The notes under the pieces are model-generated. The model did no database searches. It was not told where the DNA came from and saw only the letters and a program-made list of their open reading frames with translations. The position numbers were made by a program, and so were the translations under genes. Below are positions 1 through 11,500 of a DNA stretch of 64,000 nt, piece by piece. This DNA is from Solen grandis (taxonomy: Eukaryota; Mollusca; Bivalvia; Adapedonta; Solenidae), in assembly GCA_021229015.1 (NCBI GenBank), contig CM037783.1, positions 2,076,725-2,140,724 of the forward strand, read 5' to 3'. Every line of letters starts with the position of its first letter. Position 1 is the stretch's first letter.

Positions 1-31
1 GTAAACTCAAATAGTCATGTCAAGTCACATG

Positions 32-390
32 ATGCAGTATTATTGATAAATAATGCGTTTTATGCTTTTAGATGGTATAATAAGAATTAAGCATAGGTAA
101 TATTTTTGTATTCACCCTGTACCTGATGTACTTTGGTTTCACCCTGTACCTGATGTAAAACAGGATTAGAGATTAAGAATTTTATTTGGCATAATATTAA
201 TATTTTATTTACATCCAAATGTTAAAGTAGTCTCACAATCTTTACTACGTGATGTATTAATTTAATAAATTATAAATAAAGATGTTATTTACAAAGCATT
301 TTGGGTTGGCGCAGGTTAGAGATGATACTAGATTCTTTTGTTTGATTCGAGCTGCAGCAAATATTTTCGGAAGATAATTTATTTCAAAAA
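32..390 (+). repeat. A-type terminal repeat of a YR retroelement (copy A1)
   Basis: About 355 bp that reappear as a near-identical reverse complement at 47404-47757, with only a handful of mismatches. Homology starts at the ATGCAGTATTATTGAT segment and stops abruptly after the GATAATTTATTTCAAA segment near 390. It contains an internal direct repeat of CACCCTGTACCTGATGT. In the - strand element at 47 kb the matching block lies between two copies of another repeat, the expected place for the internal copy of a 5' terminal repeat in Ngaro-like split-direct-repeat elements. Here it stands upstream of an ORF, as a 5' terminal copy would. That this is the 5' end of an element is inference. Confidence 0.65.
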
Positions 391-548
391 ACCATTTGTT
401 TTATGGAAAAAACACTCTAGTAGTGTGTATCGGATTATTAATGATCGTGACCAATAGAACGTGACTCAAGGGGACTTTGCAAGGGTGTGTAATCATCGAT
501 TTAACTTAGCGCGCGTGTTTGTTGCGTATACAAAGATTTTAATTCAAC

Positions 549-1139
549 ATGGCGGATCATTTCACTGTTGGGATCATCGGTCATTCTTACATAAGGAGAC
601 TAGGACAATTTATAGATGAAAACCCGGTTTACGACAATTTGTGCTTAAACAAAGACTTATTCAAAGTTTATTTTAGAAGCCGAGGTGGTTTAACGGTTCG
701 TGGCCTTGCTGCCTCAAAACATCTAAGTGAATTCCCAATTATCCCGGACTTGTGTTTCGTGCAGATCGGAGGGAACGATGCAGGTTCTCGTAACGCTCTC
801 CATATCGCTAAAGACATAGTGGCTTATGCTCGTTACCTCCAGGACGGTTGCGGAGTGAGATATGTGATCATAGGACAGTTGCTCCGGAGAAGACCCGAGA
901 GCTCGGTATCAGGTTTCAATGAGGAGGTGATAAAGATAAACAGCCATCTACACAGCCTGATAGAACCTATACCTGGCGTCCGGCTTTGGAAACACAGGGG
1001 CTTTTGGAGAGATTTGTCGTACCTAGGGCGTGATGGGGTCCACTTGGATGCGAGGCAGCGGGACACAGCCCCGTCACCTATGGCGAAATATCTACATAGC
1101 ATTAAATATGCAGTCTACAGTGTTTTCAAAGGCCAGTAA
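549..1139 (+). CDS. SGNH/GDSL-hydrolase-like ORF, probably carried by a YR retroelement
   Basis: A 196-residue single-exon ORF starting ATG at 549. It shows the SGNH-fold blocks: GHSYIRR near residues 11-17 with the candidate nucleophile Ser13, IGGND at 73-77 (Asn76), and DGVHLD at 162-167 with the Asp162/His165 pair. The family comprises small esterases/lipases, and the substrate cannot be told from sequence. No signal peptide or membrane segment is visible. It lies 160 bp after the A-type terminal repeat shared with the retroelement at 46.8-52.2 kb. From memory, some animal Ngaro-type elements carry a hydrolase ORF, which fits. It could instead be a host pseudogene-derived ORF, but the intronless form and the repeat favour a mobile element. 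The reading frame is intact. Confidence 0.6.
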   Translation: MADHFTVGIIGHSYIRRLGQFIDENPVYDNLCLNKDLFKVYFRSRGGLTVRGLAASKHLSEFPIIPDLCFVQIGGNDAGSRNALHIAKDIVAYARYLQDGCGVRYVIIGQLLRRRPESSVSGFNEEVIKINSHLHSLIEPIPGVRLWKHRGFWRDLSYLGRDGVHLDARQRDTAPSPMAKYLHSIKYAVYSVFKGQ

Positions 1140-1639
1140 GATTTTATTTAGGTTGTAAAGCACACTGTTTGATATTTCTTAACAAATTTTAACGATATTA
1201 CGGATTTGATGAATAGAGGTATAAAATGTGTGCGACATCGTCTCCGTGGTCTGTAGATATGTTTGATTCATTCACACTAAATTTATTATGGCAAAAGGTC
1301 AGAGAAAACTGCTCGACTTCTCGCCATTTTATGATGACCCGTCTATTGATAGTTTGTATTGGTACTGTTTGCCAGCTTATGCGGGCTATTATGTATGCGA
1401 GGGTTGATAAAAAAAAAAATAATAATAATAATAATAATAAACAGCACGGTGATAATACCAATACACCAACATTAATTCAATTAATTTAATGACACATATT
1501 TAATGTTGGCTTCTCATGCTTGTCGATTCCCAATTTTATGTTAATGTGTTTACATTCCATGATAGTCAACTGCAACCTTTATCTATATTAGATTTACTGA
1601 TGTCTTACCTAAGATAGTCTATTGCCAGTTTAGGATGGC
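1140..1639. other. no gene seen; short (AAT)n tract
   Basis: AT-rich sequence after the SGNH ORF, with an A-run and (AAT)n tract at about 1411-1441. No coding signal. It probably belongs to the same element as the ORF before it and the hairpin repeats after it. Confidence 0.4.
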
Positions 1640-1955
1640 ATGACGCCAGTGTATGTTGGTATTATTAGGGGGTCGAATGCCAGTCGATGTTGGCATTTAT
1701 TGATGGTCGACCCCCAGCCAGTCTATTGTGGTTTTATAAGGGGGTCGAATGCCAGTCGATGTTGGCATTTCATGATGGTCGACCCCCAGCCAGTCTATTT
1801 TGGTATTATAAGAGGGTCGAATGCCAGTCGATGTTGGCATTCTACGATGGTCGACCCAAGCCAGTCGAGGGTTTATGTTTAAATTGTTTTATTATAGGCA
1901 GTGTTTTATGAAACAAGGGATGCCACCAACTTAGGCTGGCATTCTATGTATCAAT
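1640..1955. repeat. 72-bp tandem repeats, each a nested hairpin
   Basis: Three copies start at 1668, 1740 and 1812, an exact 72-bp period. Each carries an outer inverted pair (GGGGGTCGA with TCGACCCCC, weaker in the third) and an inner pair (AATGCCA with TGGCATT) around a GTCGATGT-like loop. Degenerate half units flank the array, for example the ATGCCA/TGGCAT pair at about 1920-1945. The open frames here only reflect repetition and are not called as protein. The array lies between the SGNH ORF and the assembly gap. Confidence 0.8.
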
Positions 1956-2077
1956 TTATTAAATTTCAGTTTTAAACTATATACTGTTCTTGTTGGATAT
2001 TGAAATGAGACAAGGGATATTCTTAACTGTCAGTTTAAAAAAAATAAAAAATTCTAAGTACGACAGTTCAATTTATT

Positions 2078-2177
2078 NNNNNNNNNNNNNNNNNNNNNNN
2101 NNNNNNNNNNNNNNNNNNNNNNNNNNNNNNNNNNNNNNNNNNNNNNNNNNNNNNNNNNNNNNNNNNNNNNNNNNNNN
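2078..2177. other. assembly gap (100 N)
   Basis: Exactly 100 N, a conventional placeholder for a gap of unknown size. It separates the terminal-repeat/SGNH segment from the sequence that follows, so contiguity across it is not established by the sequence. Confidence 0.98.
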
Positions 2178-2714
2178 TTTTTTTTTTTAATGTATGTATA
2201 GAACATTGCTGATTATCAACCCCTGTTACAGTGCAGAATGTGATGTAATTTTATTGAGTTGTTTCATATGTAATAATTTAAAAAATGATAATAAAATAAA
2301 ATGACTTGATGATAATGTACATCATTGTTACATTTTCTTTTCATTTCAGTTAGTATTTATTGCAGAGTAAACAATAAATGGAACCCACTACACATTTTGA
2401 CCAAGGGGATTTTGATTGTCCCCCAATAAACCCTTATTACTGAGAGATTTGTGCAAGTCATCCAGAAGATCAGTTAGTAGAGAATGTAACCCACCTGAAA
2501 GCTTAAAACCTATAACATTATGAGCACAATGGCTAAACAGAATTCTGACTGAAAGAAATTAAAGTTCTATGTAAGGGAGAAAAAGTTAACCATTATTTAT
2601 TTTATATTGATTACGAAACAAGTTTCTCACAACTTATATCAATCACTCGAGATGGCTTTGATGGTGGCGTATGTGGTCATAATTGCGAGGAAAATTTACG
2701 TGCCTGGACGAGCG

Positions 2715-2825
2715 ACCTTGTTTACTTAGTGGAACCCTCTCACGTACCTGACCAGGAATCGAACCAGGATGCATTGGTGAGAAGTGAAGCGCGTGACCAC
2801 TACGCTATCCAGGCACCCATGGGCG
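2715..2825 (-). repeat. tRNA-derived SINE-like fragment
   Basis: On the - strand, a tRNA-like head reads GGGTGCCTGGATAGCGTAGT, then a B-box-like GGTTCGATTCC and a closing segment. The tRNA likeness is partial and is followed by non-tRNA sequence, so this is a SINE head rather than a functional tRNA gene. Confidence 0.55.
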
Positions 2826-3131
2826 AAACAGAAAAGACCCATAGGCCAGAGATGTGTCTTTCTAGGAAATGTTGGATGGATTGAGGCATTTCTTAGACTG
2901 ATTGAAATCACAAATTTAGCAAGAGGAATGCTTTGCCTTGTGAAGTATTAGGCAGAGCAGGGTCTCTTGATCTATATACTATCTGTATATATGGAGACCC
3001 TGGCAGAGATAAATGTTGGTACTGAATACTTCTTTAATGATGGAGGATAATATTTTGATATTAATTTAACGTTTTGTTGACCTTTTTTGTTTCAGACTGC
3101 ATTAAATGTAGAATAAATAGTCAAAAGAATG

Positions 3132-3445
3132 AACGTTCCCAGTGGCAGAGTGGTTAAAGCATCTGCCTTGGGAGTGGGAGCTAGGTTGTCGGTTTGATTC
3201 TTGGCTGCGACATACCAAAGTCATAAAAATTGGTACTGGTATAGCTCTCTTCCTTGGCGCTCAGCATATAAGGATAGTTCCAGAACTGGTTAACCTTGTG
3301 TCAGGGTAATGTGACTGAGTGTGGTAACATTCTTAATGTCGACAGTGTTATACTGCAGTGTAGCAGCACTATATCTGTCTCAAGTAGACATAGTCTCAAA
3401 ATGACTGAAATACGTTGGTTGGACATTAAACCCAACAAACAGTTA
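3132..3445 (+). repeat. SINE family 1 copy (tRNA head, CCCAACAAAC tail)
   Basis: A tRNA-like head (TGGCAGAGTGGTTAAAGCAT, then GGTTTGATTC) is followed by a body with the GGCGCTCAGCATATAAGG segment and a 3' end at TTAAACCCAACAAAC. The same body recurs at 12128-12380 (+), 19870-20165 (-), 23795-23950 (+, decayed), 29690-29940 (-) and 56340-56555 (-). The multi-copy state and the tRNA-like head identify it as a SINE. Confidence 0.8.
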
Positions 3446-4261
3446 AAAGAATGGAATCCATCTGTGTTGCAGCAAGCAACAGAATATCTGAATTTACTGA
3501 ATCATTTAGTATGTATACATGACTTCAGGTCCAAAGGTAGTGAATTTTAACTTTTTGTGTGTGTGTGGGGGGCGGGGGGGTGAGAGCATACACAATTCAA
3601 ATGAATGTTAATGAAAACATAATATTTACAGAAAACTTAGATCTGTTAATTTTACCATGATTTGCATTTTGTATTAATTTGATAGTTTTCTTATCGCAAA
3701 ATACTGCTGTTGTCTGCATAGCACCTTGATTCTAATTGTGAAGTCAGTTTTAAGTTACTTTGGGACCACAATCATGTATGTGCATGTATTTTAAGATACT
3801 GCTTTGTAACTAGAACTGTATGATTAATTTATTTAGTTAATCTCATTGGTTATGTGAAATCTCCTAAGTTCAATACTAAGTTATTTTAACTTTATATAAA
3901 GAGATTCTGAATTTACACATCTACTAAGTAACTTGATTCATGCATGCAGTCATTGAATGATGTTATCTTAGATATACTGCCAGTCACATTTATTTTCAAG
4001 AAACCATCATATCAACATAAAAACTGTACAACACTACAGATTCAAACTCCTGATCTTACCACTAGTCTTAATCATACATGGAAATGATCTGAACAACAAG
4101 TATTAAATCAGATTAGTCTAAAAGTCTATTAAAGGAGGTTGATCAGGTTTTATGTTTGCTACTCCTCAGTGAGTTCAGGTATTTACCAATTAATGCAATC
4201 CATATGGCATTTCTGCTTCACTGAAGTTAAATAATTAATTAAAATGGGTGACTTATAGTCA
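3446..4261. other. no gene seen
   Basis: AT-rich unique-looking sequence with a GT/G-rich tract at about 3556-3582. No coding exon, tRNA or convincing repeat recognised. Confidence 0.4.
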
Positions 4262-4515
4262 ATACATACTTGACAATACTCTTTTTAATTGAATAAATTC
4301 TCTTTCCCTCTCTGTCATGAGTACCCCCCCCCCCCCCCAATTCTCTCTCTCATGAGAAATGGAAATTATCTCTCTTTTAATGAATAAATTCTCTTTCTCT
4401 CTCTGTCACAAGTAAAACTCCCCCCCTCTCTCTCTCCACCCCTTTCTCTCTCTCTCTCTCTCTCTCTTATAATGAGTAAATTCTCTCTCTCTCTCTCCCT
4501 CTCTTATGATGAGTA
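4262..4515. repeat. pyrimidine-rich imperfect tandem repeats and microsatellite
   Basis: Three related blocks carry (A)ATGAATAAATTCTCTTTC-like starts and CT-rich ends, with an internal poly-C run near 4324-4339 and (TC)n stretches near 4440-4500. Low-complexity DNA with no coding meaning seen. Confidence 0.75.
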
Positions 4516-4639
4516 CTCATATGATGTCATATTGAGAGAAAACAATCTTTCTCTTCTATAATGGTTCATAACACATTGTACTGAATTAAGAAAATGATAA
4601 TTATTTGGAAGTAATTTCATTGTAAATAACAGCTTCAAC

Positions 4640-4836
4640 AAACCAATGTTGTGAAATAGTTGTAATGAGTCACAGAATTAAGATTTGCAATGACTCTGGT
4701 CAAATTTTTTTTTTCCATTCTTTTGTTTTATTCTTAAAGGATATGCACATTGTACTTAAAATATGAAACTGTTACTGTAAAAAGTTGTAATGAGTTCACA
4801 GAATTAAGATTTGCAATGACTCTGGTCATTTTGCTG
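4640..4836. repeat. local direct duplication
   Basis: The segment AGTTGTAATGAG(T)TCACAGAATTAAGATTTGCAATGACTCTGGTCA occurs at about 4659-4703 and again at about 4784-4829, offset by about 125 bp. Near-identical copies point to a recent local duplication. Confidence 0.75.
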
Positions 4837-5681
4837 ACAGTTCTAATTAGTGTTAGGGCTTGAAGGTTTTTAAAAAATATTTCGCATGTTACAGGGTCAG
4901 AAAAATGTGCAGCCTGATTTGGAGCAATAAGTTTGCTACATGTGTTTGAGTTTGACTGTCTCAACAACAAGACCTCAGACCTTTTACATAAAGGGCAAAT
5001 GCTCAGTACCAACTGTGCTACAGCTACACCAATCATTTCAGAATGAAAAATAAAAAATAAGAAGCTGCCCAGCCTTCAGTTCTTTCTTGCTTTGATAGTG
5101 AAACAAATAAACGAATTTGGTCTTATTAAAATAGATGATGAACAGTCTCAGACTTATCTCCCCCTTCTCAGGGCTGTGGTCTCAATCTGAGAAAGAGAGT
5201 AAGAACCCAAAGCCTCAATACATTGAGGCATTTACTTATGGAGTTCTCTGTCCCCCTGTCAATTTGCCATTGCTAGTTAGATTCAAAATTTGCACAATGT
5301 ACAAAATTGTCCATCCAGAGTCATTTCAATGTCACCTGTGATCTAATTGTTTGTCTGTTTGTTTACTTGGATTTACTCTGACATTATGTTGGTAATCTTG
5401 GGTCTTTGTTTACATTAGGCAGGTATATAGTTCTGCATCAGTGTGATATCACACAAGACATGTGGTATAATAAGACCTCAGTTATTGATCATTATATTAC
5501 CCTAACAGTGAGTCTACCAGTTTTAAACAAAACCAAAGAACATTATTGTTAATTAATGAGTTAATAATTTTTTATAACCATGGATTGGCTGGAACAGCTC
5601 CAACCATGCACTCAGCCAAAGGAACTGGTTTCAGTTCAGCTGATTATGTAAACATTTCAATACATTATGTCTTAACATACT
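4837..5681. other. no gene seen; weak tRNA-like head near 4940-5035 (-)
   Basis: The - strand around 4940-5035 contains TAGCACAGTTGGTACTGAGC and AGGTCTGAGGTC, resembling a decayed tRNA-derived SINE head. Nothing else is recognised. Confidence 0.3.
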
Positions 5682-5855
5682 GTCAAACCTGTCTTAAGTG
5701 GTCATTCAAGAGTATAAGAGAAAGAGACTACTTATCAGAGGTGGCCGCATAAATGAAGGTTAAACAAAACAAAATGCTAGTTTGGTAATATTAAAACTGA
5801 CCACTGTATATAGGTTGACCGCTTAATACAGGTGGCCGCTAAAATGATTTAACTG
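5682..5855 (+). repeat. dispersed repeat (CTGTCTTAAGTGG family)
   Basis: Contains CAAACCTGTCTTAAGTGG and a later GACCGCTTAATACAGGTGG. A related segment lies in the opposite orientation at about 17283-17365 (GACCGCTTAAGACAGGTTTG). Two separated copies support a dispersed repeat; class not determined. Confidence 0.5.
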
Positions 5856-6221
5856 TGTAATTATATGATTTATAAGGATCATTTTCAGTTATTATGAATC
5901 TAAATTTTACCAAGATGATTTCCCTAAAACTTGAAAAATGTGTTCTTAAATAAGGGTTTGGTTTTTAAGAAGATTTTTAAGAAAAAATGAAGAATACCCT
6001 TTTAAATTTTAAAATTAAATTTTAACTACCTTTATAATACATCAGTTGAATAAATAAAAAATATATATGCATAACAGCCAATGGCTTTATTGTTTGTGTT
6101 TGACTTGAATATACTTAAAACATTTTGTTGGGGTGCATATGTGCAATTTGATCAGGTTGAATTAAGTTCAAGTAGGTTGAATTAAGTTCAAGTTTAAATG
6201 GATGAAACAATTGATGGAAGA

Positions 6222-8010
6222 TAGCTCAAAAGCTCATTGAATAAATTTCTGGCACTGAGAGTGTACCAGAGGCTCTTAGTTTGAGTCCAAGTGAGCCATG
6301 ATTTTTTTTAGAGTTTCCAGGATGTTATGTTTTTCAACAAAAATGACAACATGCATAATTATCTGTGCCTGAGTGCAAGTGAATTGTTTAAGCTGCAAGA
6401 AATTTTCTTCAATCATTATGAAATGTTACAACAGCTTAACTTGTAGCCTTAAAGTTGAAAGGTTTAAGTGGTTATGTAGATGCATTGGTAGAGAACTTGC
6501 CATGCAAGTGATGGCTCTCAAAGTTAGAGTCCTGGCCCCATGTTCTTGAAAATACTTAAGTACAAACCTGGCTTTAATTTGAGTAACATACTTAAATCCT
6601 TATCGAAACTAATGGACGTGGTTTGAGTAGAAGTATGAAAATCATACAAGTTTAAGTACCATTTTAATGTTTGGGAACACAGGGCCTGGTCTGTTTGCAC
6701 ATTTTTCTAGATCGGTTACAATGTGGGGCTGTTACATTTCCTATTTTTCAGTATATTACTGTTCTTTGGATTATAGTTTGTTCTTTTTCCTGTGAATGCA
6801 GGGATTACATGTTATTCTAAATTGGTTGTGGATTATGTAACAGTCTATAAGTATCCCTTATTAGAGATTTGTGTACATGGTCCAATTGCTCAATTCATAG
6901 AGCACTGGCCATGCATGTAAGCAAGGGTACAGGAAATTACTGGTTACACATTTATCTCACCTGATTACAAACTTAAAACTTTTATTTCATTTTGATTTTT
7001 ATTGTTTGTGTAGGTAGAAAAATCTGTCCAGTTAGCTCAATCGGTAGAGTAGCATGGTGGCGGGTTCCGTCAGTTGTGGGTTTGGGAGAAGTGTATGAAA
7101 AGGAATATCTGTCCTAATAGTGTTATATTTATTGTTGAAACTCAAGGACGGCAGGAGTCCTTGGTTTGAGTCATGCACCAACAGTAGTCACACTTAGAAT
7201 TTTCTGGTGCTTATTTTATTTTCATTATATTGCAGTCTTTTTTGGTAACCAAAGTCAGAGGAATTTGTTTAAACAAATCGAAAGTTATATTAATTACTGT
7301 GTTGACTGGAATTAACTGTCACTGCGACTGTGAGTATTCCAGTTATATAGTGATCGATGACGGATGTCCAGCTAATAACATGGATGAGTACACATAGGCA
7401 GCCGGGCTGAACCACCAACCTACCACAAGTGAGCTGGATGGCTTACTAAGATGAAGAAAGTGACACTGAGGAATCGAACACACAATTGAAAGAAGTTACG
7501 TGATTGAATCTCAGCAGTTATAACCATTAAACCACAGAAACCATTAATTTTTTAACAAACCATTATAAATAGATCGATTTTTTAATTAACCGTCCAGCTG
7601 GGACAGTATTTCAGTCATATAGCGAAGTCCAGCTAATTACAGGTGGAGGAAGACCCCTAATGCACTGAGGCATCTGGGTAGAACCACCAACCTACTGCAA
7701 GCCAGCTGGAAGGCTTCCTCACATGAAAATCCGAATGTCCCTGCCGGGATTCAAACCCATGCAGTGAGTGTCTTGGCCACGGAGGTCCCATATTAAAATT
7801 ATAATTCATTTATGTTATACTTTTGCATCATATGAAAAGTACAAAAATTAAATGACAATTTTTCATTTCAATTATATAATAGAAATGGCCTTTAAGTAAC
7901 CCTAAAACATTGAGAAATAAGTGTAAGTGACCTGTCCAGCTCATTCAGTAGAGCATTTGCCCTGAAAGTGAATGGCCCTGGTTTGCTTCCTGGTCAGGCT
8001 GGACACATAT
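6222..8010. repeat. cluster of decayed tRNA-like SINE heads
   Basis: Several short stretches look like the first half of tRNAs: near 6222 (GATAGCTCAAAAGCTCATTG), 6470 (TATGTAGATGCATTGGTAGA), 6885 (CAATTGCTCAATTCATAGAG), 7028 (CAGTTAGCTCAATCGGTAGA) and 7933 (TCCAGCTCATTCAGTAGAGC). The last is followed by a B-box-like GGTTTGCTTCC and a short inverted partner (TCCAGC/GCTGGA). None folds as a complete modern tRNA by eye. A 20-bp tandem duplication (GGTTGAATTAAGTTCAAGTA) precedes them at 6155-6195. Confidence 0.45.
7253..7795 (-). repeat. two diverged copies of SINE family 2
   Basis: Blocks at about 7253-7560 and 7570-7795 share the order of segments of the better copies at 8892-9155 and 11238-11500: CAGTATTTCAGTCATATAGC, then CAGCTAATTACAGGTGGAGG, CAAGCCAGCTGGAAGGCTTC, and a tRNA-like end read on the - strand. 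Many substitutions show they are old. Confidence 0.65.
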
Positions 8011-8891
8011 ATTTCTCAACCTGATGTCATTATTGTTATTATATATATCAAATAAACTAACCACACACCCAGACATAATGTTATCTTTTCATAAACTCAT
8101 AAACATTTAATCTTAAGCATTTTGTATCAAAACTTACATTTTATTCTAGAAATTAACGTACTGTAGACTATCGTCAGATAAAAAAAAGTAGAATTTGGAT
8201 TAACTAAAATTGTTCATGCAGCTACAAAGATTCAACAATAACAAGTTCAGTATCTGGTTCAGGATATGGTTCGTTAAGATCACAATATTATACTGGTCTA
8301 AAACAACGGATGTACCGTTAATGCATTTTGTAAACAAACGTGCGATTTTGAACACTAGTTTCTTCCTTTAACTACAAATAAATCAAACAATTTCCAAATT
8401 ATACCCGTCTTAATTATGTTTGATTTTAATCGACTGGATATGAACGTTCGGCTTTTTCCGATAGAAACAAAGCGATCGTTATTTTCCGATAGGAGGTCAG
8501 CTGTTTCCGACCGCCATATCTCGACAGGTAATAATCGATCGATTTTAAAGGATTCCGATCGTTTATCAGCTGTTTCCGGTCGGAAATGTGTTATTTTCAA
8601 GGTACAAAATGCACGATATCTCCGCTAATATAAATGTGTTTTTCAAAAACAAGACATATTTAGAATCGGGAAACAATGCTCTTTCATTATCAATAATAAA
8701 AATTTATATAAGATCTGTAGTTTTTAAAAAAGTTTATGGAAAAAACCGACGTTCCATAAATTCACCGACGCGGGTTCTGGTATATTCTACCTACCAAGAC
8801 GTTAAACCTTTTAATCATGATAATCCAACTATGCTTAAACTTATTGAATTGTTTAAAACCGAAAGTAGGTGAATGTTTTTAGATTTAGCCA
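8011..8891. other. no gene seen; short internal repeats
   Basis: Near 8470-8590 the sequence repeats GTCAGCTGTTTCCG and CGATCGTT-type words, giving partly palindromic structure. Short open frames on both strands have no recognisable motifs and are not called. Confidence 0.3.
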
Positions 8892-9155
8892 TTTATGTTA
8901 AGTTGTTGTTGTATTGAGGTTTACCGTCGCTGCGATAGTATTTCAATCATATAGCGACGTCCAGCTAATTACAGGTGGAGGAAGACCCCGAGTACACAGA
9001 GGTACCCGGGTAGATCCACCGACCTACCGCAAGCCAGCTGGAAGGCTTCCTCACATGAAAAATCCGAAGTCCCTACCGGGATTCGAACCCACAGCGGTGA
9101 GGGGCTGAGAGATTTGTAGTCCACGACTGTAACCGCTCGGCCACGGCGGCCCCCA
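8892..9155 (-). repeat. SINE family 2 copy
   Basis: Read on the - strand it begins GGGGGCCGCCGTGGCCGAGC GGTTACAG, a tRNA-like A-box region, followed by a B box GGGTTCGAATCCC and a conserved body ending near TTACCGTCGCTGCGATAG on the + strand. It is close to the copy at 11238-11500. The long tRNA-like variable region suggests a Leu/Ser-type ancestor, which is inference. Confidence 0.8.
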
Positions 9156-9545
9156 TTTATGTTAAGGTTTCCTTATATCATAGAAACAGAAATTTGAATT
9201 ACATGAAATAATTTAAAAGTGATCAGAGGTTTGTCATTTTTTATCATTATTATTTTTCTTTTTTCGGATAACATTACCATGCAGTTTGTATCTTTGAAAA
9301 GTAAGTAATGACACATATTTATATTGAAGTATAGTGATGCAATATTTGGTCATTTGACATAACTATTCTATAAGGCATTCGAAATTGTACCTTAAAATAG
9401 AATATATACTCAAAAGAATATATACTCAAAGGAAAAAGAAACGCAGGTTAACTAGTATTTGTAGTAACCAGATTCAGGTTTTTACCCCCTAACCTTGCAA
9501 TAAACCTCATATGATAGACCCATCTTATTCTAAAGCATTTATTTT

Positions 9546-9578
<33 letters not shown>

Positions 9579-9786
9579 TCTTTATCAAAATAATTGCAAA
9601 ACCGTCGAATACTACCTATTTAAAACTAACACAAAAGTTTACCCTGTGTTTCTTTTTCCTTTGAGTATATGTTCAGTTCTGCAATGTAGTGCGTAAAAAA
9701 ACCCTGAACTTCATGAAGGAACACCAATTACGTCAGATTTCATCTTTCGTCATTTCCATGACATAGACTCATATATCACATATTCT
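9156..9786. other. no gene seen; poly-A tract
   Basis: AT-rich sequence with a poly-A run at about 9550-9576 and a duplicated AATATATACTCAAA word near 9400-9430. No gene recognised. Confidence 0.35.
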
Positions 9787-9946
9787 GTTTAAGGAAGCCC
9801 CTGTAATGGTTCCGCTACATTTCAGACCTCATGGCCTAATGTTTCTTTAGGGTACCTCGGTTATCTTGGTAGAGGTTAAGTGGTCCATGACGTAGCGGTG
9901 TTTGTCGACTTTAGCGGAAGTGAATTACAGGGCATAAATCTTAAAC
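9787..9946. repeat. MITE-like hairpin element, family with 36997-37138
   Basis: Ends are inverted: GTTTAAG with CTTAAAC, then CCCTGTAAT with ATTACAGGG after short spacers. The interior shares CCTGTAATGGTTCCGCTA, AGGGTACCTCGGTTATCT and GAGGTTAAGTGGTCC words with the 36997-37138 element. No ORF. Terminal inverted repeats, short length and a second related copy fit a non-autonomous DNA transposon. Confidence 0.6.
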
Positions 9947-11237
9947 ATAAAAATGTCCGATTACTTTAAACAGTCCTCTAATTGCTCACAATAACGTGTT
10001 ACAGTTAGAAGGGGGGCTGTGTACTCTGCGCTTTGTATGACTGTCTCTTCATTGTCTTATTTTTTTTTAAAAGTAATTTCTTCACATTGACATATAAGTA
10101 CGTGTATCTGTATTTACATAATGATGTATATGTCATTTGAAACGTATTTGAAAATGTTCCTTATCAAATGTATGTTCGCAATGCAAACTATGTATGTAAG
10201 GAATCATTTCCTTATACGGATATTGCAAACAAGAAATTGTGGTCCATTCGAGTTCGCTATAAACAGATATTATTACTGCATTTTTATTTCTTTGGCATAC
10301 ATTTTTTAACAAGATTTTTTTTTTTTTTCAATATTAAGCTTGCTTGGATGAACAAAGTCATTTCGATAACTAAAAACAGGAAATAATCATACTGACATTG
10401 TTCAATCGATAATAGGTATATGTATCCAAAAATGACCACATCCAATTATTTTTTTGGGATAGAGCAATGGACAGAGATTCACACTTTTATAGGTTTTTGC
10501 ACGCTTGATTGATGTCATCATGTACTAGTATATCTTGAGATATTGAAACATGAAATTAAAATAAAGTACCAAACGAAAACAGCGCATTTATGCTATACAG
10601 TTACGATATCATGCTTCTGGTAAAAGTACACAATGCTTCCTTAAATCTAAATGCTTGCATGGTAAAGAAGATAAAAGTGAACCCGTGGTAGCATTTTAGT
10701 AAAACAGGTTCAAATTGGTCATAACTCTTTTGTAAATCAATATAAAATCATATTCAAAATACTGTTTACTTAGGGTCTACAATGTTCTACACATTTGGTA
10801 ATTTGTTATCTTATAAAGATCAACAGTTCAAATCAGCAATGCCACATTTTGTTTATTTAAGTATGAAATTCATTGAAGTTGGGATTTATTTTTAATTTGC
10901 ATAATACCTTTCCCCATTAACTACAAAACCATTCGTGTCGAAGCATAGTTGGTCACATCTCTATTGCAATTTGCTCTTGGTTGATCCTCCAAGTGACATG
11001 CTAAGTTCGTTAATTGCATTTGTAAGTCGAACAACCTACTTTTCGATGTTCAATAAGTAACAGTAATAAAAAGCCTGGCTTTCCTAGTTTCGGGACATGT
11101 CTTATATTGAAGTACTTTAGATGTTGACTTAAATGAAGTTATTTAGATTATGTCTTTCGTGCAGATATACACTCTAAGCGAAACACCTTAGTTTATAGCT
11201 ATATATTTGATTTATATCTCTCGTGTTTGGGCACACG
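9947..11237. other. no gene seen
   Basis: AT-rich non-coding sequence. Only short chance open frames and a poly-T run near 10314-10328 are present. Confidence 0.4.
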
Positions 11238-11500
11238 TGGGAGTAGTTGTTGTTGTATTGGGGTTTACCGTCGCTGCGATAGTATTTCAATCATATAGCG
11301 ACGTCCAGCTTATTACAGGTGGAGGAAGATCCCGAGTACACAGAGGTACCCGGGTATAACCACCGACCTACCGCAAGCCAGCTGGAAGGCTTCCTCACAT
11401 GAAAAATCCGAAGTCCCTACCGGGATTCGAACCCACAGCGGTGAGGGGCTGAGAGATTTGTAATCCACGACTGTAACCGCTCGGCCACGGCGGCCCCTCA
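11238..11500 (-). repeat. SINE family 2 copy
   Basis: Nearly identical in order and sequence to 8892-9155: tRNA-like head on the - strand (GTGGCCGAGCGGTTACAG, then GGGTTCGAATCCC) and the same 3' body. It is flanked on both sides by CACACGTGGGAGTA (near 11231 and 11499), a likely target-site duplication of about 14 bp. Confidence 0.85.
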
